Shown here: positions 20,703 through 33,700 of the stretch, piece after piece
Layout of the letters: each line of letters starts with the position of its first letter
Position numbering within the stretch: position 1 is the first letter of the stretch
From: Eutreptiella sp. 'Long Island Sound 2002'
Taxonomy: Eukaryota > Euglenozoa > Euglenophyceae > Eutreptiales > Eutreptiaceae
Reading direction: 5' to 3'
DNA length: 64,000 bases
NCBI GenBank assembly: GCA_964036045.1
Contig: OZ038382.1
Coordinates: 7,760,853-7,824,852 of the forward strand
Position numbers and translations under genes: made by a program
Notes under the pieces: generated by a model
What the model saw: the letters and a program-made list of their open reading frames with translations, nothing else
Told to the model about the DNA's origin: nothing
Database searches by the model: none

Positions 20703-21883
20703 GGTTAGGGTTAGGGTCACCGAGCTGGTGGAACCAGTCTTGGTTTTATAACCCTTTTTAGTGTCTAGGGTGGACCTACCAGGTTTAGCAAGCAAGCAGC
20801 AAGCAAGCAGCAAGCAGCAAGCAAGCAGCACGCGCGAAATGGGCCAAAATCAGAACTCCGTCGTGGTGCTTTGGATTTGAGTGAAAATTTGGTGGATGAT
20901 ACCTATGGGTGTGAAGTACAATCACACAAAGTTTGAGCAAGAAACTCAACGGTGGCGGCCGGGAACGGGCGTCGCGAGTGGCGGACCTCAGTTTCAAAAA
21001 CTGCAGTTTAGGGCCAAAAACAGCCATTTTTGGGCCAAAAAAGCCCTGTCACACATTCAAAACGGCCAAACGAAGGGAAACGGTGGGTACACTCCACGTG
21101 CGACTTGACTTCCCCGTGTCAACGAGCTCTTTGCTGCCCTCTAACTCCATGATATGTCCCGGAAACGGCCCAAAAAGGCCCCCAGAAGCTCCAAATGCCG
21201 ACAGCCACACACCAAGAATAGGCCATATCTTTGGCTACATGGCTCAAAATGCGATTCCGAGGGCACCTACTCACCCGCAACCCCCCACTTTTTGTGGTTC
21301 CCACCCCTCAGAATTGCCCAAACGGACGCCTAGACCCCAATACCTAGGCCCACTAGGCTGCGGCAAGCTGCAAGCTCAAGCCCAAACATGTGGGTGCCCA
21401 AATGGGTCAACAGGGTCCAGTAGGGGCAAAAAGATGACTTTTCTCAAAAATGATCCTAGACCATGTGTGGTGCTAAAACAAGTGTTTTTGGACCGTTTTG
21501 AGCTTGTGGTGGCCCATTTTGGTCCTCCGAAAATCCCAAAATGCCTTGAAAATGGGCTGTTTTGGGACCAAAAATGGGTCAAAAATGGGTCAAAAACGCA
21601 TTTTTTCAAACCTCATCCTAGACCATTTGGGGTGCACAAACGGGTGAAATGAGCCCATTTTGAGCCCATTTTGGGGCATTTTGGCCCCTCAGAAGTCCAA
21701 AAAACCTTGAAAGTGGGCCTCGTGGTGATGGGGTTCACTTGCGAGCTAATTTCACTTTATCAAGAGCCATCAATGTGTGAATCATTCTTGATGCCCCTCA
21801 CCAATCATAGCTGATGTTCCCTCCCCCACCAGCTCGGTCCCAATATTCAGTCTTGATTAGGTTAGTTGACCCTAACCCTAACC
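20703..21883. mobile_element. Inverted-repeat segment capped by TTAGGG repeats
   Basis: The left end reads GGTTAGGGTTAGGGTCACCG then AGCTGGTGG. The right end, on the other strand, reads GGGTTAGGGTTAGGGTCAAC, followed further in by ACCGAGCTGGTGG. The two ends are therefore inverted copies about 1.18 kb apart, with an extra 30 bp or so in the right one. The interior holds an AGCA/AGC microsatellite (20788-20830) and AAAATGGGCC-rich repeats, with no gene. The telomere-like hexamer could be chance, an element terminus, or a trace of break healing. Confidence 0.6.
21430..21722 (+). repeat. Imperfect tandem repeat rich in AAAATGGG
   Basis: Two diverged units share CATCCTAGACCAT(T/G)TG, CCCATTTTGG, CAAAA and CCTTGAAAATGGGC-type phrases. 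The runs of AAAATGGGTC and TTTTGGGCC give weak open frames without coding character. Confidence 0.65.
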
Positions 21884-23410
21884 CACTGCACATAGTGGAA
21901 TGCAGCTTGATTGAAGAACACACGTCATCAGACTAAAGGCTGGAAAAACAAAAGTGCCTATGGCGGGTGCATTCGGTCAATGAGAACCGACCATCGCTCT
22001 CTCTCGGGATGGCCGGCTACTGCGGCGAGCTAGGCTCGGCCGCCATGGGGTGCGGAGGTTTGAGCTACCAGGCTCCCGTCGTCCACTAGGTTGATGGTGA
22101 CCAGGCAGTCCTCCGTTGGTACGATGGTCGGGGCCGATGGCCTTATGTTGGTGCGGCGGCTGGTGTGGCAGGCTTGCTCAGTGACCCCTCATATGTGAGG
22201 CAACGGAGCCCCCTTCCCAAGCCTGAGGGCACAGCATGGGTGACGATAGGGGCCAAGCCTGAGGGCACAGCATGGGTGACGATAGGGGCAGCCCCCTCCC
22301 CCGATGGGGGGGGGAGGGAGGTCTGGCTGTTGGTGGGGGCAGCCCCCTCGCTTAACAAGGGAGCGGGTGGTAAGTCTGGAGTGGGGCGGCTCCCTCCCTA
22401 AACTGGGAGCAACGGGTGGTTGGCAACAAAGGCAGGTCCCTCCCCAGACTGGGGGGTAGTGCCCAAGCCTTTGGACCCCATCCAACCACCGCTTCTCCAG
22501 GGCATGTGACACCGGGTCCCCCTCCCCGGGGATTGGGTGGCCCCTAGAGGTGGCATGAGGTTGGGGGTGCTGGGGGACCCTATGCCGTACGGGGGGCAGC
22601 AGCTTTTGGGATCTCTTGTCGGGGTGGGGGTTGGAATCCCAAGCCAGAGACCCTCGGGCACTTGCGAGCCCGGGGCCAAATATGGCCACAAACCGCAAGA
22701 CACCTACCCCGGGACAGCTGCAGGCTGGGACTGGAGCCAGCCGTTGGGCGAACCCCCATCCGGATCAGGTACGTGTTTGTCTCAGTGTATGTATGTCTGC
22801 CCCAAGCAGAGGAGAGTATAGGCAGAGGGGTGCCGCCGTGATCCCCAAACAAGGCTGCCCACCACGGCCACCACCATGGCACCGGGTGTTCCGACAGGCT
22901 GGTCCATCGGGCGCCATTGGGTTGTCGCACAGCATCGATATTTGGTCACATCCTCCTCCTCCCCCTCCTCCTGCGGGCGTGTGTGTTCTCAGTGCCCCTG
23001 TAGCCCTCTGTGTGGTGCCTGGGTACCATGCCTGCTCTCTGCCCCCTGTGCACTGTCTGTGCTCTCTTCGTGCACCGTTTGTGCCTTTGTGGACACCCCT
23101 GAAACCCGTGTCAGGCATGGCCCGAGAGCCCCCCGCTTCAAGGCGCAAGCATGAGCCCCGTTGAGGTGGGCACCCTTGGAGCAGCACCGACAGTCTCGTC
23201 TGCCACCATCTTTAAAGGGCAAAAGTCCCTTGTCCTGAAGGTTGTAAAGGGCTGTGGAGGGTCTTGATGGTTGTGGAGGATTGTTTGAATAGCGGGTTTG
23301 GTGGGCCTTGGAGGGTTCAGGAGTGTCGTTGAGTGGTGCGCGGTTGATGAGTGGATGCTATTTGGCTATTCATGGGTGCGGCCTGATGTTAAGTGGATAT
23401 TATTTGGGTC
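21884..23410. other. No supportable gene; small tandem duplication
   Basis: A 36-bp unit (AAGCCTGAGGGCACAGCATG...) is duplicated at 22219-22290. Otherwise this is G/C-rich sequence without defensible exons. Confidence 0.5.
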
Positions 23411-23413
23411 CGT

Positions 23414-23826
23414 GGTAAAACTGAGTAAAAAAATTTTTTTTTAAAAAAATTTTTTTTACTCAGTTTCAAAACTGAGTAAAAAAACAATTTGTTACTCAGT
23501 AAGTGGGGTTTCTACTCAGTTGCGAACCTGAGTAAAAAAAATAATTTTTTTTTACTCAGTAAAAAACTGAGTAGAAAAAAAAATAATTTTTTACTCAGTA
23601 AAAAACTGAGTAGAAAAAAATTTTTTTTCTACTCAGTAAAAAACTGAGTAGAAAAAAAATATTTTTTTTTACTCAGTAAAAAAATTAGTAGAAAAAAGCC
23701 ACTTTGCCCACTTGTGGGCCACTTCTGATTTTGCCCCTCGCTTTTTTTTTACTCAGTTTTACCTCAAATCTACTCAGTTTTACCACATTTTACTCAGTTT
23801 TACCTCGTCTGGTACTCAGTTTTACC
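23414..23826. mobile_element. Array of nested ACTGAGTA/TACTCAGT hairpins
   Basis: The outermost ends are inverted repeats, GGTAAAACTGAGTA on the left and TACTCAGTTTTACC on the right. Between them at least six blocks each consist of CTGAGTA(G)-A(n)-T(n)-(C)TACTCAG, so every block is itself a palindrome of about 35-45 bp, joined by AAAAA. The right fifth is a run of direct TACTCAGTTTTACC copies. Flanking TATTATTTGG phrases occur on both sides. It looks like a foldback or MITE-type insertion. A small relative lies at 34876-34974. Confidence 0.75.
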
Positions 23827-24459
23827 AAATACCCATATTATTTGGCTATTTGGCAGTGCGGCGGAACGGCAAAGTGGCCCTTTTGGCTGTGGGGTGCAAA
23901 TCCTAATTTGTGGCGGGTTGGTTGGTCAGAGGTCAGCGGGTCCCTGGGTCAGAGGTTTGGCGCGCGCGCACCCCCCCCTCCCCCCCACCGCCAGCCTGCT
24001 TGCACCAACAGCGTGCCAAACCCCCCCACTCCTCCCTTGCACCAACTGCACCAGCCCCCCACCCCCCCGCTCCTTTTGCCAGCAAGCATTGTGAATGTCT
24101 ATGGAGATACTGGTTGTTGGGGGTTGTGGGAGGCTATGCAGAGTTTGGGGGGTTGTGGACGGGTGTCGTTGGTTGTGGAATGTTGTGGAGGGTATTTGAG
24201 GGAATGTTTTGGGTTCCAGAACGGTGGAGGGCTGTGGAGGATGTTGGTGATGCTGGTTATTGAGGGTCTTGCAGGGTTATGAAGGATGGCGGCGGGTTAT
24301 GAGGGGCTTGGAGTATTGCTGAGGGCATGCCCAGGGTGTGGAGGGTTGTTGGAACTTGTTGCACCAGGTCCCCCACAAAGCCCGCACGACGCACACTCGC
24401 TAGACCCGCATCCCCTTTGCCCCCCCCCCCCCCCCCCGCCCCCTCCTCCCGCTGCGCAG
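23827..24459. other. No supportable gene; C-rich stretch
   Basis: It contains GCGCGCGCACCCCCCCCTC-type sequence, repeated TTGTGGAGG phrases from about 24110 to 24350, and a C run of 17 at 24421-24437, before the exon acceptor at 24459. Confidence 0.5.
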
Positions 24460-24711
24460 GATGGCACGACAGTCCGCCGCCGCGCCACGACTCTCCCAGA
24501 CGGTGATGGCGGCCGCAGCTCTCCCGCGCCTCTCTTGGCCCGTGGGCGCGCCACCTCCCAACAACAAAGTGCCCTGGGCTCCCCTAAGTACCAGCGCACC
24601 GGGCGCGGCGGGGCAACAGTGGTCACCTCGCCCAATGCTGTGGCTCGTGCCGCACGTGGGCCTGCCTCGCTGCTGTGGCCTAGTCCTCACCCCAAGAGTC
24701 CTTCTGCGCAG
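24460..24711 (+). CDS. Exon, Arg/Ser/Pro-rich linker
   Basis: It follows GCTGCGCAG and ends TCTGCGCAG|GTCGCC; 84 codons, phase 0 at both ends. The peptide DGTTVRRRATTLPDGDGGRS continues as a basic, Ser/Ala/Pro-rich disordered segment ending SPHPKSPSAQ. Its phase and splice sites match the downstream exons. Membership in the same gene is likely but rests on this agreement only. Confidence 0.5.
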
Positions 24712-27700
24712 GTCGCCGGGGGCACTACGATCAGGTGTGTGTTTATGTGTGTGTCTGTGGCCGTGGCACTCTCTGCTTCCTGTGCACGCCAGCCAGTACG
24801 CGGAACCAGTTTTGGTGTAAGTAGGGCCGTTGTTCACCAGTCAACCACCGTCGGTGACCACCAGTCTGCTGTTGGTTGACTGGTTGATTATCACATTTTT
24901 CAAGCTAAGGAAGAGACCTTTCCTGTTCTGTGCCCTGCTTCAGCATTGTTTGCCTTTCAATGCCTGTAAACATCCATTCATTAGTGGTTGAGGATGGTTG
25001 AGGCCTGTTTGACGCATTTACATGAGCCCAGTGCCAAGATTATGAACAGGTGTTGGGTGACTGGCCTCACAGAGGCACCCGCGGTTAAAGAAACACCAAT
25101 GTGTGGGGTTATTTGCTGACAATCTGAGGACGAGGGCAAGCTTTGCAACAGACCACCTGTGGATGTGCAGAGTACGGCACCTCAAACACAAGGTTCTTCC
25201 ACCTGGGCGTTTCGTGTCAAACCGTAGGTATGGCATGGCATGATGCAGTATGAAGTGCACCAGAACACTATGGCATGGTATGGTATGGTATGGTATGGTA
25301 TGGTATGGTATGGTATGGTATGGTATGGTATGGTATGGTATGGTATGGTATGGTATGGTATGGTATGGTATGGTATGGTATGGTATGGTATGGTATGGTA
25401 TGGTATGGTATGGTGTGGTATGGTGTGGTATGGTGTGGTGTGGTGTGGTGTGGTGTGGTGTGGTGTGGTGTGGTGTGGTGTGGTGTGGTGTGGTGTGGTG
25501 TGGTGCGGTGCGGTGCGGTGCGGTGCGGTGCGGTGCGGTGTTATGTGGTGTGGTGTTATTTGGTGTGGTGTGGTGTGGTGTGCTGCGGTGCAGTGTGGTG
25601 TGGTTTTGTGTGCTGTAGTGCAGTGCATTGCAATGCGGTGTGGTGTGGTGTGGTGTGGTGTGATACTGTGTTGTGGTCTACGCATCTGTGTTGTGGTCCA
25701 TATATTCTTTTCGCTTATTGGTCCCAGCAGCTTTTGGCCAATATATGTCGTCTACTTCGAACCCGTCGAATGCCTGTAAGGCACTTCAGTCTTAACCGTT
25801 GCTCCCATTTTGCTCCCCTTCTGTTTCTTTTACCCCTAACCATTTCGCTATGCAGCAGCCCAGCTCAGTCCGAATCCAGAAGCAAATGCGCCTGCCACAG
25901 TGTGGAGACTCCTGTGATTGAGGGGGTGGCCTTGCACTCTCAGATTTTGAAAGATGAGCGATTTCGTAGTTGCATTCTTCAGCTGTGGAACGCGCTATCG
26001 CTGGAAAATGGAGGACTTAGCAGGAAGAGCTACAAGATGTTATATCGCAGGATGTACGCGCAGGTTGTTGTAGGGAGGCGCTCTGTTGTGTTGGAATTGT
26101 GTCGAGTAGTGCCCCAACAGTGCCACATCACACGACCCTGCCTACGCCGTGAGTTCGCACTCAAGGCCCAGAACTCTGGGGCCTTCCCCGGACCTGTGGC
26201 ACACATGCTGCTCAGCCTAGTGAGCGAGGCGAGTCTTGGCTGACCCTGGTCGTCTCCCGACCTCCGTTGTCCTCCCTCATGACGGAGGCATCGCCATCGT
26301 CAATTCCCCAAACGTCCCGATGTGCCCATGGAAGTCTCATCCATGTGGGTGCGGATCTGATCAGTTCTCTCCTCCACGTCTCTTCAGTCGGCTCTGCCGC
26401 ACAGGTCCCAGCACCTCCTGCCCTTCTCCAGGCTAATATTTGATCGGCCGTTGGAGAATGCACGCGGCGCCTCAGTCGCTTTGTGCACAGGCGTACCCCA
26501 CACGTTTGTGGGCGCTCTTCGGATGTGCACCCGTCGGCTTCACACGCCGTGCGACGCCCTTTTTCCACATGATGTCCTGCCTTTGGCTTCCTCAGCCACG
26601 CCTTCAGCCCGCGGAGGCATCCCGGCGCCATTCCACTCGTCGGCAACTCATCCGATTAATTGCAGACAGCAGGGCTTTTCCATCCGCCCTTTATCTCTGG
26701 AAACTTGGCCATCGCCCCACCTGCACGCCCCCAGTTCCATCACCGTAGGGCCCGATAACTCATGGTCCCACACCCGTCACCGGATCCAGTGGCCTCTCGG
26801 CTCGTTGACTGCGTGGGTCCGCTTGCCCGACCACCCGCATCTAGTGCCAGGAGTCTGGGCGCTCTGGCCCCTGCCGCCCCCCTCTCACTTCCGGGCGATT
26901 TCTCGGCTTCTCACCCACGGACTCATCCCCCCCCCCCCCCCCCTTGCTCTGTCGGCCCAAATTTCAGCCACCACAAAGCGAGGGTGCAGGCCGTGGGCTG
27001 GTTCCCCCTGGGGACCAGGAAACAGGGGAGCAGAACTTTTGCTGCCCCCACCCCCCCCCCCCAACAGAAATGGGGCCGGACCAAAAGCAGGCCCAGCACC
27101 CCCCCCCCCCCCCAGCATGCCCTCGCACCCTCACTGCAGGCACATGGTGATCGAGGTCCCTCAGGGAGCGGACGCCGAGCGACGAGTATGTTGGGATCTG
27201 GGACCCACATGGTAACCCAGCAGGTGGTGCTCCTCTCCCACACAAGTGAACAGGTGGACCCATCCACCACCCTACCCCCCCCCCCCCCCCCCAGCCTGCG
27301 CCCCCGACGGGAGGGGTGCACGGAGTCGGCGCCCTCAGGGCCTAAAAAGTGGAGGCTGTGAAGGGCTCACAGCTTGGGCGCTGTGGGTATCCCTTGAGCG
27401 GCCTGCCCAGGGAACCTCCAGGTGTGCACGTGCCCCTCCAACTTCATCACAGACGCCTAGGCCAGCACAGCCCCGTGCACTCCAGTGCAGTTGTGGGCGA
27501 CCCCTGGAGGCCAGACAGCCACCAGTCGACCCCTGCCCCCCCCCCCCCCTTCCTCAACGGAGAGGCCATTCGGGTGTGGTGCCCTCTGGGCCCCCTCGTC
27601 TACGCGGGCTGTAGCGCCGCAGCCAGTGCAGCCAGCACTGGTGGCACCCAGGGCAGGGAAGCACACTCTGCGCCCTGGTGCCCCTCCACCTGCCCAGGGT

Positions 27701-30700
27701 ACGCCCTCGGCCGTGGGAGCCGGACCCAGCCCGCGAGGCAGCACCACCTGTGCCTAAGGCAGTCAAGGAGTGCGGGTCAGACCCCAGTCGTGCCACGTAC
27801 CACCGCCTTCCCGTGCCACTAGGCAGTCGTGGAGTGGTTGGGTAGCATGTCCTTGTGACGTGGAGGTAGCGAGCCCAGGCCCACATCTCCCCCGGCGGGC
27901 TCAGAGTCAGGCTCTCCAGCCTCCCTGCCGGGGCCTGGAGCACCAGGCACACACTTCCCCGCGCCATGTGCGCCAACGCCGAACAACAATGGAGCGAGCA
28001 GGTGTGCCACAGCCCCCCCCCCCCCAGCTGCAGACGAGATCATCACACCATGGCGTCATGCCAAACCCCCCCCCCCCCCGAGACACACAAGGGCACATAC
28101 ACACAGGCACGGCGGCATCTCCCGCCCGCGAGCGCCACCGCGGGGTCTGGGGGCGGTCAACAGTCCGGTAGGCCTTGTGACCGGACACCCGGGTACGGCC
28201 GCCCAGTCGGGTCCGGCAGGGAAGGCGGCGCGGACCGTGGGTAGGCGACCAGGCGAGGCCTTGACCCAACCCAACCAACCCAACCCCCCCCTTGCTCGCC
28301 CCCGGCCGGGTGTCCCTCATCATGAAGCAGGCCCTTAGCTTCTCGCCAACGCCTGGTCCCCTATCCTCTGCCTCTGCAGTCCCCTGATATCTGAAACACG
28401 ACCACGATCATACCGCAGCGGCCTGTGACCTCCTGTTTTCTCGCCAGCGAACCCCTTGTTTCATTGTCCAGCCTGGTTGGAGGCTGGTCGCAGCGGAACT
28501 CGCCCCCCCCCCCCCCCCCCTCCCCCGTGGTTGTGTCTCCTTTGGCCACACCCGGCAGCCCGTTCTAGATCCCTGAAATGCGCTGCCCTCAGGTCGTGCC
28601 TGAGGGGACTCAGAGGGAATGCGACGAGCTGGCGGAACTCGAGTGGAAGTCCGAGAGCAAGGGCAAGACCACAATGGATTTTGAGGACTTCTGTGAGAGC
28701 CTGGTCCTGTCTGTGCGCTTGTGGTGTGACGGCTCGTCCGCGTCAAAGCACATCCAGTTCGCTGCAGAGCTTTTCAAGGGCCTCACCGATCACCCGTGGC
28801 ACAGCGTGGGCGATGCCTCCGAACTCAGCCCTGGCCCGAGCCCCAGCGTTCAGCTCGTCCACTGCACTGTTGAGGAGGCCATTGCGCAGTCAGAGGTGCG
28901 GGGCGCATTAGATCCCTAGGGGATGTGGGTGTGGGTGTGACCATGGAAACTGTTGAAAGCTGCCCGGGTCGAGGGGTATGAGGGAGGCTGCCCATACGCT
29001 GGACCTGATTTCACGCCCAGGTATTGTCGCAACCTCATTGGCCCATCATTGGGGTATGCAGGGCTTGTCCAGGGCACCGACATTTGAATGGGTTGGATAG
29101 GGGACCCAATAAACCTTAAGGGCCCTCGGATATCCCCATGGATACACACGTCACCTTGCCGACCGTGCTGATATAGAACTCCCGCCCTTTTCCATGGCCG
29201 AAGGTCAGAACAAACTGTTGCGGGAGACATGCTGTGGCGATGTTGTGGCTATCCATGGAGGCCACCGGAGAGGCATGCCGCGGAGTGTGGTAAAACTCTT
29301 CAATACCCGGAGGGTACTGAACACAAGCTTTTCTTGGGCAACTGCATGTCACTGCATTAATCACATGGGGATGGTGTGAGGCCCAATAAAGCCCCCCAAA
29401 AGGAGGTGGGGGGTGGGGGTTGGGGGGCTAGGGGTCCCAGGCAACGTGAGGAAAGCCTTTGCACTGGTGTGCCACCACAGGCTTGTGAATATGTCTGAGA
29501 TTCCTGCAAGCTGATGCATGTGGACAAGTGTGCAACGAGAAAAGGCTTGGACAATGTATCCCACTCTGTTACCCATGCACTTTCATTTTAATTGCATCTG
29601 TTGAATGGACCGTGAGAGGAAAGTCTCAAGGAGTACTCCAACCTAACTGTGGACATCATGTTGAAAATACCGACTGTGGGCTCCAATGGGCCATTGGATG
29701 GGGCCCAGCCACACCAAAGAGGAAGCTATTCGTGCGGCGCGCAGTTTGGGAAGCCCACCTATTTGTGGAATATTGTAGTCCGTGCATTGTTGACCTAAAA
29801 CCTGAAGCCCATGTGACTGGTATTTAAATTGTTGTTGCTTTCTTTTTCTTTTTCTTTCTTTTCTTTTTTTTTCTCAGATAAGTGGTGCAAGGGGCCGCTC
29901 CCTGGGTTGCAAAATAGTCCATTGCCAACACAGTGCCCCAACCCAAACCTGTGTGTGCTCAAACCTAAACCTCACCAAATGCAATCGCCGTAGAGCGATT
30001 TGAGCAGGCACCCAGGAAAGTACTCGTGGCAGAGCGACAATAGTAGGCGGTGTGTTGGTAGGCATAATAACGAGAGCAACATGACTCGGCACGTTGTTGG
30101 TACGTGCAGTGAGGGATCGTCAATTGTTTGGGTGTTCTTTCATTTTAGGCTTGTTTTACCCACTCTTTCAATGTTTTCCAAGTTGGACTCTGGTTATGTA
30201 CTGGAGGAGTCACAAGCACAACAATCACGGAGTGCAGCAGCTCACATATCTACACACTAACACATTGGCATGCAACCATGGTACAACCAAGTACTTAGCC
30301 ATTGTGAAACACGTTGTTGATTGATCCAAGTGGTATGGGGAAAGAAGTAGTATTGGGGCTCTACTACTTCTGACCAAGGGAGTAACGCCCCTCCTCCTTA
30401 ACCATAGTAGAAGGGTGCAATTCCCAACACGCTTTAGCACCCTGAGCTGGGGGTGTACTCTTCACGGAGCCATGGTGTCAAAAGACCAACATGCAGTGTT
30501 TCTTAGTTATCGGGTTTGCTTTTTCAATAGTATGCAATAAACCAGGTTTCTGTAACCTTGCAGCGCATCCGGGGTGTGTAGAAAGTGTTCTCAAAGGGGT
30601 CATGACCACCCATCTTAGAGGGAATGTTAGAGCACCGGGCGTGCCCCAAGCATCTTTCTAGGTCAAAATGCCCCCGACCAACACTATACCAAGCAACTAC

Positions 30701-33700
30701 TGTGATTCCTCCCCGCTATGGCGACCCCAAGAACATGGGTGAGGCAGCCATTTTGATTCCTCTCTACTTTGGAGACCCCAAGACTGCAGAGCTTACGTCG
30801 CCACTTGTGATTGCGGTGGTTCAACCCTCCGGTGCTTTTGAGGTACATGCCCACACCGCTCCACCCCATGTCGGAGACTCCAAGAAGGCAGGGTCTATGC
30901 AGCCATTTCAGTTTTCCCCGAGACGGTAGAGGTTACATCGCCATTTCCTTTTTCCCTGAGACGGCACGAGTTATGTAGCAATTTCACTTCTGCCCATGAT
31001 GGCCCTGGTGACATAGCCATTTCAAACCTTCCGTGATATGGTAAGGGTTATGAAGCCGTTTCAGTTTTCCTTGTGATGGGAGGTCTTATGGTGCCATTTC
31101 AATTATCCCCAATAATTATACAATGATTTACATGGGTGGTGCAAGGCATGGATCAATTGTTTCCTTACTTGTGGCATTGCGGTTTATGAACATTTGGCTT
31201 GGCGGTCCAAGAGTATTGCAATTTGTGTTTGGAGGCAGGTCTATCACCCCTTTTATGGACCATGGGAACATGTTCCCCCTCATGTTTAAAAGATTGGTGA
31301 TGCAAGCATTTCAGCTGCCACGCAAGTGATGGATTGAAATTTGTGCATTGTGTTGCTAGAAGCACTGCACCACACTGTGTGGTGAATGGAATGAATATTA
31401 TTGTGCTTGAATGGGAGGAAGGCTGCAGTGACAGCATTATAGTGTGTGCGTCCCAACTACTCCGTCCCTTTCACCAACAGCTCCTTGCCCGTGGCATTTG
31501 TGGCTGCATTGGCATCTGTCAAGTGCATTTTGGCTTGTGCAGACGTGCAGCAGCGTCGGACGAGTGAACATGTGCCAGTGCAGGTGTACATGGAGTTGGG
31601 CGTTGTGCGGGGGCTGACAACACCACGGGTGCAATGCCCACAAATGCAACGTGCTACGATGTGCCACACTCGGGGATTCAGAACCCCCTTGCCCTGTGTC
31701 ACAATCCCCACATCAGAGGCGTCAGCGCTGGCAGGAGTGTGAGCGGGAGCAGTGGGACAGACGCCCCGCTTACTCACAACCCCAACAAATTCAGGCACTA
31801 GACACGGGCCGTGCTACGCTACCCAAGCAGCATTTACAGAGCCCCCTGTTGTAACTCCCATACCTCAGTCCCTCCATTGGCCACACGACCGCCATATCAC
31901 CCCCCCCCCCCTCCCCTGTGGAGAGCGGAGAGCATAGTAGTCTTCAGTTGTCATGAGCGGGGGTTCGATTCCTGGTTCCTTTGCACATAGAGCTTTCCAG
32001 TGGGCATTGTTGGGACCACCCACCCTGACATTAACACACGCCACCGCCGGTACAGCCGGTGGATCGGGTGGAGGTCTCATCTGTTTTTCTGGCACCCCCC
32101 CCCCAAAAAAAAAGCAAACCGCGTCGCGGCACCACACACCTGTAGTAGCGCGCGTCGCCACCGGTACTCGAAGGGATCGAGGGGAGGTCTCGTCCGTCGC
32201 GTGGTGACAACGGGAATCGCGGGGTGCGCTACCACTCAAGCAGCGGCTTCCACAGCCCGCATATGCCCCCCTCCAAAGACTTGAATGTTGTATGTGCCCA
32301 CTACCTCCAACACCCCAGTACCCACTGGGGCTTTTCAGCCCTAAGGGCCGTCATGACTTGCCAGGGTTGGTGGCAGCAACCAAACCGGCTAACTCCTGAC
32401 CTCTCGCACCGCGAGCCCTCCATGACCCGGGGAACCACAAAGCCAAGGATGTGTGGCCAAGAGGGGCCAGCGCAAGCAAGCACAACCAAGGTCAAGGCAA
32501 CCCAAACATGGAACACCACATAAACGCCACGACCCGGACTCAGTATCATGTGATTAGTGTGCCCAGGCGGTAAAGCCCAGAACCCGAGACCCTCAGCTCT
32601 GACCCCAGCCACGGAGGCAGGGACTTGGAACTGTTTGGAACACAAGCAAGGCCAGTGGCCGAATGAACACGTGATGACTGAGAGAGCGATGAAGGCCGTG
32701 GGGCAGGCGCGGCTGGAGCGACAGTGGCGGGTCCACACCTGACCGATTGCGGCCCTCCCCCTGTTGCGCGTACCTCTAGTCCACCAATCCCTGTAGCGCA
32801 CTGGAGGTTCTTGGGCTGGGAGAGGCGTTTGGTCGCCTGAAAGTCAGCGGACGCCTGTACTGGCACCCCGACCACAACCTCAGTAGCTCAGACGCCCTCC
32901 CCATACCCTTTTCCTTTGCAGGCGAGACTACAGTCGCCGTCAGGTGCTGATGCCCCCGTAGAGCTGTACCGTGCGGCGTGCCTGCGCTGTGGCGTGCCCG
33001 TCAACAAGGACATATGTGCTAAGCTCCTGAAGCCCAGCAGCATCAAATCCTTAGAACTTCAGGATTCCGATCTGACCACAATCCTCCCACTTGTGGACGT
33101 CATTTTGTGCAACCGGGACTTGGAGCAGATCGATCTCTCCCAAAACAAACTGGACTCACGCAGCCTCGAGCTGCTCTTCAAGGTGTGAACTCTCTCCTGC
33201 ACCCAGCCCCCCCCCCCCACCCCCTGCTCCCCCTCTGGGGTGGACAGCACCGGGCAGAAGGATGCAGTTTTGAGCAACGGGACAAGCATTGCACTCTCAC
33301 CCACAGCCCTACACCCCCACCCTCCTCCCCCACACTCAAAACGACCCTGATCAACAAAAACAGGTTTTGCGAAATACATGGCACCGGAAATCGGCTGTCC
33401 AAACGTGGTACCCACCCAGCCTTTATGAACCAGCCCCCCCCTTCCGGTGGTAGGTGCGCCCGAGTGGATCGGTTCCTGGAGCTCTTGGTGGACTCTTCCG
33501 AAGACGCCGTCCAGTCGAACTTGCAAATGTGCTTGTGGCTGTATTTGGGGTGTCTGAGGCTTCCCTTTTCTGCCCATGTGGATCGGCCCCATGTCTCTCA
33601 AGCACTGCCCCAAAGCCCCATTCATGTACACCAGTCCTCAGCCCCTCCGCAGTTGGTGTTCGGTCATTGCTGCTCGCCGTGGTCCGCTGGGGCGACCGTG

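Larger units (their letters stand above)
28896..32921. other. 4-kb intron
   Basis: It contains a 38-bp satellite (30700-31110), a strong but apparently unused pyrimidine tract plus CTCAG at 29838-29879, and a tRNA-like box B near 31960-31971. I found no further exon compatible with the phase-0 joining of its neighbours. Confidence 0.6.

Noticed and set aside
20703-21883. A real telomere
   Set aside because: Only two hexamers at each end, facing inwards and outwards of a small segment within continuous sequence.
25270-25780. Met/Val/Trp/Tyr-rich ORFs up to 320 codons
   Set aside because: Translation of the TGGTA/TGGTG satellite; only the last part (from 25869) is accepted as an exon.
32301-32801. 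Minus-strand ORF of 166 codons in the intron before 32922
   Set aside because: GC-rich shadow frame with no motif, start context or splice support.
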